Positions 59,480 to 64,000 of a DNA stretch of 64,000 nt are shown here, one piece after another. Position numbers and translations under genes: made by a program. The stretch's first letter is position 1; each line of letters begins with the position of its first letter. The notes beneath the pieces are model-generated. The model searched no databases, was not told the origin of the DNA, and saw nothing but the letters and a program-made list of their open reading frames with translations. This DNA comes from Lyngbya sp. HA4199-MV5 (GTDB lineage: Bacteria > Cyanobacteriota > Cyanobacteriia > Leptolyngbyales > Leptolyngbyaceae), in contig JAHHHL010000009.1 of the NCBI GenBank assembly GCA_019359375.1, positions 62,001 to 126,000 of the forward strand, in the 5' to 3' direction.

Positions 59480-59872
59480 TCCTCTCGCATCCAGACTAAC
59501 CGTATGATTCTTCGCAGAAGTCAGCTTTAGTTACAGCACATTCAACAGGGATTCCAGAACCTTTCTATACCCTTTAACGAGATCTCTGCCCATATTGTGC
59601 CCATTCTGGTTGAAAAATCTAACCCCAAAAAATCAAGATAGTATAAAGTCTGTGTGCAAATTTTTGCTGTATGCGGCGAGGATAACGCGGTTTTAACGGG
59701 CAAGAGGCTGGGTAAGTCATGATCCCCGTCCCATGCTGGGAGATAAAAACTTGAAGTGAGCGTCTTGCCGTAAATCGGTGTTTTGGTAAGCGATCGATTG
59801 CAGTTTCCCTCTTGTTGATAAAAGTACGCCTCGATCGAGCCAGCAGAGGCAATTTAGATCAGATGGCACGGT

Positions 59873-61489
59873 TCATACCTGCTCTAGCCATACAGAAACC
59901 GAACCACCGCTACAAGCAAAGGCACCCCAACCGTCTGCATTGGTCTGTATAGGCGTTTTGATGTGTTCGGTTAAATCTGTAAAGGTGGTGTTGGGCTTGC
60001 CTACTTCCATCCATTTGCTCCCGCCTGCCCCGTTGCTCATGACAACCGCGATCGCCCCAGGATGAGCTTTATCGCCTAGCCGTGTCCAACCAATGAGGTT
60101 AGGGTGATCAAAATAGTCGTACTGTGCGCCGTAGGCTGCGTGCTGACGGGCATAAAGGAACTTGTCAAGCAGCCAGCGGTGGGTGTCTAGCCAGATTTCG
60201 TAGCCGCGATCGACGTAGTGTGCGCCGTAGTAATCGGCATAGAACACACATGGATAGCCTTCCTGTCGCAGCAAAATCAACGCATACGCCAGAGGCTTAA
60301 ACCAGGACTCCACCACAGATTCCAATGCTTGAAGTGGTTGCGAATCGTGATTTTCAACAAAGGTGACAGCCAGAGCGGGCTGCTGCTGCATCAGCGTTCC
60401 ATCGAAAATCTGACGCATATCGTAGGTGTCACCTGCTTTACTGGCGCGGCTGAAGTTGAAATGCAACGGCACATCAAACAGCGACATGCAGCCACCTGTA
60501 TTGCCGAGATACCAATGCAGCGAGGCAATATCAGCAGACCAGTATTCACCGATCACGGTTAAGTCGCGCTTGACGTGATCCCGCATAGCCTGGAGCCAGT
60601 CTACGTAGAACCAGGAAGAGATGTGTTTGACAGCATCAAGCCGAAACCCATCAACTCCGGTGGTGTCCAAATACCACTTGCCCCAGGCAGTGAGTTCATC
60701 GCGGACGGCTTCACTTTCCATGTCTAGGTCGCATCCCAGCAGGTAGGCAAAGTTGCCTTTCTCCAGGCTGACGAAGTTATCAAAGCTTTTGCCTTCCAAC
60801 ACGTAAACGGTGCTGCGATCGTCCGATTTATAATGGTTGTAGGTGACGGCATCAAAATGATACCAGTGCCATTCGAGAGCAGAATATTTGCCCTTCCGAC
60901 CGGTAAACTTAAACGAGGAGTAGGTGGAAATGTCCTCTAACCCACCTTTAGGCTGCAACCGATTTTCGCTATCAAACGGGGTTGCTTTTACGGTTTCTGT
61001 TGCATCGCCACCGTCTTTTTGGTTTAGAACCACATCGGCATAAACTTGAATGCCCACAGCTTGAAGTGCCTGGATAGCCGCAAGGTACTGCTCACGGGTG
61101 CCATATTTGGTGCGTACAGCGCCCTTCTGGTCAAACTCTCCCAGGTCGAATAAATCGTAGACCCCGTACCCCACATCGCTGATCCCACTGCTGCCTTTGT
61201 AGGCTGGTGGCAGCCAGAGCGCTGTAAATCCGGCTTTAGCCAACTCGTCTGCCTTGCTGGTAACCTCCTGCCAATGGTTCCCATCGTTGAGGGTGTACCA
61301 GTGAAAGTACTGCATGATCGTGCCATTCGTAGCGGTCATAGTGCGCCCTGGTTGTGAGAACGGTAGCAATTGTGAGGAAACGGTGTTGCGGTATGAGCCT
61401 GTTGCACGACGACCGATAGCGGTCAGCCAGACTCCTAAGCTGCCGATGAGGGAAACGATGTAGAGTAGCCACTGCCGTCGAGTCGTCAT
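59873..61489 (-). CDS. GH13 alpha-amylase (cytoplasmic/maltohexaosidase-like), possibly exported
   Basis: GTIMQYFHWYTLNDGNHWQEV, GIQVYADVVLNQKDGGD, GVDGFRLDAVKHI, FVENHDSQPLQ; N-terminal RRQWLLYIVSLIGSLGVWL. Confidence 0.9.
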   Translation of the reverse strand: MTTRRQWLLYIVSLIGSLGVWLTAIGRRATGSYRNTVSSQLLPFSQPGRTMTATNGTIMQYFHWYTLNDGNHWQEVTSKADELAKAGFTALWLPPAYKGSSGISDVGYGVYDLFDLGEFDQKGAVRTKYGTREQYLAAIQALQAVGIQVYADVVLNQKDGGDATETVKATPFDSENRLQPKGGLEDISTYSSFKFTGRKGKYSALEWHWYHFDAVTYNHYKSDDRSTVYVLEGKSFDNFVSLEKGNFAYLLGCDLDMESEAVRDELTAWGKWYLDTTGVDGFRLDAVKHISSWFYVDWLQAMRDHVKRDLTVIGEYWSADIASLHWYLGNTGGCMSLFDVPLHFNFSRASKAGDTYDMRQIFDGTLMQQQPALAVTFVENHDSQPLQALESVVESWFKPLAYALILLRQEGYPCVFYADYYGAHYVDRGYEIWLDTHRWLLDKFLYARQHAAYGAQYDYFDHPNLIGWTRLGDKAHPGAIAVVMSNGAGGSKWMEVGKPNTTFTDLTEHIKTPIQTNADGWGAFACSGGSVSVWLEQV

Positions 61490-61751
61490 GGCTTATCGCG
61501 GCACTATTTAAAGGCGATCCACAGCAAGCTCCGTGCTCACAGGGTCACCTAATTGACTCACCAACTATAGAAGAGGTCATGGAAAGAAAGTCTTAACAGA
61601 TAGTGAAAAATGGCGATCGTGCCAAGTGTTGGTGTTCTGAGGTCGATCGAGTTCTGCAGTAAAAAATGCTGGTTTTTTCTTTGAAGTTGTCAGCATCAGA
61701 GCCTATACTGGATATTCTGGCTAAAACTTTTAGACAATTAGAGGAAGTTAG

Positions 61752-62360
61752 ATGTCGCGATATCGAGGTCCGCGCCTGCGGATTGTGCGTCGGCTAGGAG
61801 ATTTACCTGGCTTGACCCGCAAAGCACCCAGACGGGCATATCCCCCTGGTCAGCATGGTCAAAACCGTAAAAAACGCTCCGAATATGCGGTGCGTTTAGA
61901 GGAGAAGCAAAAGCTCCGGTTCAACTATGGCTTAACCGAGCGTCAGCTTCTACGCTACGTGCGTAAGGCTCGTCGTGCTGCTGGTTCTACCGGGCAAACC
62001 CTGCTGCAATTGTTGGAGATGCGCCTGGATAATACCGTTTTTCGTTTGGGCATGGCACCGACGATCCCCGGTGCTCGGCAGTTGGTGAACCACGGGCATG
62101 TAACGGTGAATGGTCGCGTGGTGGATATTCCCAGCTATCAGTGCCGTCCTGGTGAAGTGATCGGTGTGAAAGATCAAGATCGTTCTCGCAAGATTGTGGA
62201 AACCAATTTGCAGTATCCAGGGTTGGCAAACTTGCCCAGTCATTTAGAGTTCGATAAGAACAAGCTGACAGGTAAGGTCAACAGTGTGATCGATCGCGAA
62301 TGGGTAGCACTGCAAATCAACGAACTGTTGGTGGTTGAGTACTACTCTCGACAAGCTTAA
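61752..62360 (+). CDS. rpsD: 30S ribosomal protein S4
   Basis: [24 protein letters not shown]...[44 protein letters not shown]4 domain. Confidence 0.97.
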   Translation: MSRYRGPRLRIVRRLGDLPGLTRKAPRRAYPPGQHGQNRKKRSEYAVRLEEKQKLRFNYGLTERQLLRYVRKARRAAGSTGQTLLQLLEMRLDNTVFRLGMAPTIPGARQLVNHGHVTVNGRVVDIPSYQCRPGEVIGVKDQDRSRKIVETNLQYPGLANLPSHLEFDKNKLTGKVNSVIDREWVALQINELLVVEYYSRQA

Positions 62361-62423
62361 CGCGCTACTTTTACGCTTCAGTTTCACCGCGGCATTTGAA
62401 ACAGCTAAAAGTAAAGCATTTTT

Positions 62424-62461
62424 GCAGCCTTCTGAACCCGTCAGTCAGGAGGCTGCTTTTT
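62424..62461 (+). terminator. Rho-independent terminator after rpsD
   Basis: GCAGCCTTCTGA...TCAGGAGGCTGC followed by TTTTT. Confidence 0.8.
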
Positions 62462-62502
62462 GCATGAGTGGTGAATGGGGAGAACGGAAAAAAGCCTCTT
62501 GC

Positions 62503-62877
62503 CTATCCCCAAGAATCCAGGTCTAATGCCTGAGAGCCGCCGCGCTCTAACTGGGTGAGAATTTTGCCCAGTTGTGACCAGATCAGCCAACCAATGAGAA
62601 CCGTCAACGGGAGCGCGATCGCATAGGATAGCTGGGTCGTAAAGCCAAAGACTTCCATGCCAGATGACAAAAACAGGCAAATGCCCAGAGAGATTCCCAA
62701 GAAGGGTAGAAAGAGCTGCATCCCTTGCAAGGTGGCTAGTGTGCGGGTCGATCGGTTTTTTGACCAGTCCTGAACCGATTTTTTCAAAACAGACTCAAAA
62801 GCAGCACCAGAGGTCAGGCTGATAAAGAGACCGAGAATCAGCAGTACGTATGGCGGTTCGGGAAGAGAATACATCAT
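62503..62877 (-). CDS. Conserved small membrane protein
   Basis: MMYSLPEPPYVLLILGLFISLTSGAAFESVLKKSVQDWSKNRSTRTLATLQGMQLFLPFLG; start moved to internal Met. Confidence 0.65.
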   Translation of the reverse strand: MMYSLPEPPYVLLILGLFISLTSGAAFESVLKKSVQDWSKNRSTRTLATLQGMQLFLPFLGISLGICLFLSSGMEVFGFTTQLSYAIALPLTVLIGWLIWSQLGKILTQLERGGSQALDLDSWG

Positions 62878-62971
62878 GAATGAACGCGATGAAATTTTGG
62901 ACATTGAGCGTCGAGTGAGCCGTACCACTCGTCAATCCTGACGTTTTCTAACCCTACACCGTTTCGGCGTT

Positions 62972-64000
62972 CTATGTTTTACGAATTGCGGTTAAAGCAG
63001 AGGGTATGAGAGCCGCTGTGCCTGCTGTAGAAAACTCAGTGAGCGCACCGATCGCAGCATTAAACAAGCGTGCAGGCTGAAGGTCGTCTTTGATCAAGTG
63101 CCACAAGCGCTGCACTTCTTCGGTATGAAGCCGATCGTCTTCTGTGAGAGCAATGATCAACTGCCGACGGAGAAACTTGCCTTCGTCCGACAGCAGAAAT
63201 TGCAAGCCCAGTTGTGCGGTAGGCAACAGGTCAAAGGACTGATCACTGCGAGCGATCGCAATCAAATTCTCCAGACGCTCCCATTGAAACTTTCCGTCTT
63301 TGAACAGCACTTCCAGCAAGCGGCGGCGTAGTGCAGGTGATTCGCCCGTCAGCAACCGTTGCGCCACATAGGGATAGGCAACATCGACAATCTTGAAGTT
63401 TGGATTGAGCGTCAGCGCCAGCCCCTCTTGCGTCACCAGCGATCGAATAATCAACGCAAACTTGGCAGGTAAGCGAAACGGATACTCGTACATGAGTTCC
63501 GAAAAGCGATCAGTAATCGTTTTGAAGTTGAAATCTTTCACGCTTTCGCCCACTATGTCTCCCAGGACGGCTTCTAAGGCTGGCACGATCGGCTGAATAT
63601 CTGTATCCGGGGTGAGAAAGCCCAGCTTTACAAAGTCTTTTGCCAGATCGACATAATCTTTGTTGATGAGGTGGACGACGGCATCGACGATCGTTTCCTT
63701 CGCAGACTCCTCAAGCTGATCCATCATCCCGAAGTCGATGTAAGCCATCTGAGCCGTTAGGGGATCACTGATCGCCCTGCCACCCTGAACATCACAATGG
63801 GGTGCCATCGCAAACAGATTACCGGGGTGAGGGTCGGCGTGGAAAAAGCCATACTCCAAAAGCTGACGCAATCCAGACGTAACCCCGATTTCAATCAAAG
63901 CATCCGTCCCCAGCCCAGCTTCACGAATTTTGTTGGTATCGGTCAGCTTAAAGCCGTGAATCCACTCCAGAACCAGCACATGCTGACTGCTGTAGCGCCA
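62972..64000 (-). CDS. AarF/ABC1/UbiB-family kinase-like protein (5' end outside window)
   Basis: VLEWIHGFKLTD ... LRQLLEYGFFHADPHPGNLF ... MAYIDFGMMDQL; frame open to the window edge. Confidence 0.92.
   Translation of the reverse strand, partial: WRYSSQHVLVLEWIHGFKLTDTNKIREAGLGTDALIEIGVTSGLRQLLEYGFFHADPHPGNLFAMAPHCDVQGGRAISDPLTAQMAYIDFGMMDQLEESAKETIVDAVVHLINKDYVDLAKDFVKLGFLTPDTDIQPIVPALEAVLGDIVGESVKDFNFKTITDRFSELMYEYPFRLPAKFALIIRSLVTQEGLALTLNPNFKIVDVAYPYVAQRLLTGESPALRRRLLEVLFKDGKFQWERLENLIAIARSDQSFDLLPTAQLGLQFLLSDEGKFLRRQLIIALTEDDRLHTEEVQRLWHLIKDDLQPARLFNAAIGALTEFSTAGTAALIPSALTAIRKT

Overview
This 64 kb window is cyanobacterial chromosome. It is rich in GCGATCGC/CGATCG (HIP1-like) octamers and carries cyanobacterium-typical genes (Hli/CAB-like protein, PSRP-3/Ycf65, glgB, mreBCD, pentapeptide-repeat proteins). 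Housekeeping genes: argD, prmA, serA, dacB-like, pbpC, glgB, ruvB, mreB/C/D, murJ, moaC, tRNA-Arg(ACG), an ECF sigma/anti-sigma pair, GH13 amylase, rpsD and an AarF/ABC1 kinase. Accessory content: (i) a caspase-like peptidase / STAND-type NTPase / WD40 protein (19714-23181, -) divergently paired with a Trypco1-like protein (23307-23672, +), a candidate conflict or programmed-death system; (ii) a three-gene exopolysaccharide cluster (HlyD-type fusion protein, Alg8-like GT2 fused to a pectate-lyase-like beta-helix, polysaccharide lyase) at 23747-28387; (iii) two VapBC-type modules and a DUF4160/DUF2442 pair; (iv) one decayed IS630-family element with a nonsense codon and a C8 frameshift. The non-coding DNA contains several repeat families. 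Most notable is a six-copy ~131-bp MITE-like element with CTAG termini, which supplies the stop codons of at least three genes. A low-complexity G+A / C+T repeat, otherwise intergenic here, also occurs in frame inside pbpC. No CRISPR array or rRNA was seen. Family names come from motif recognition by eye; no database search was run.
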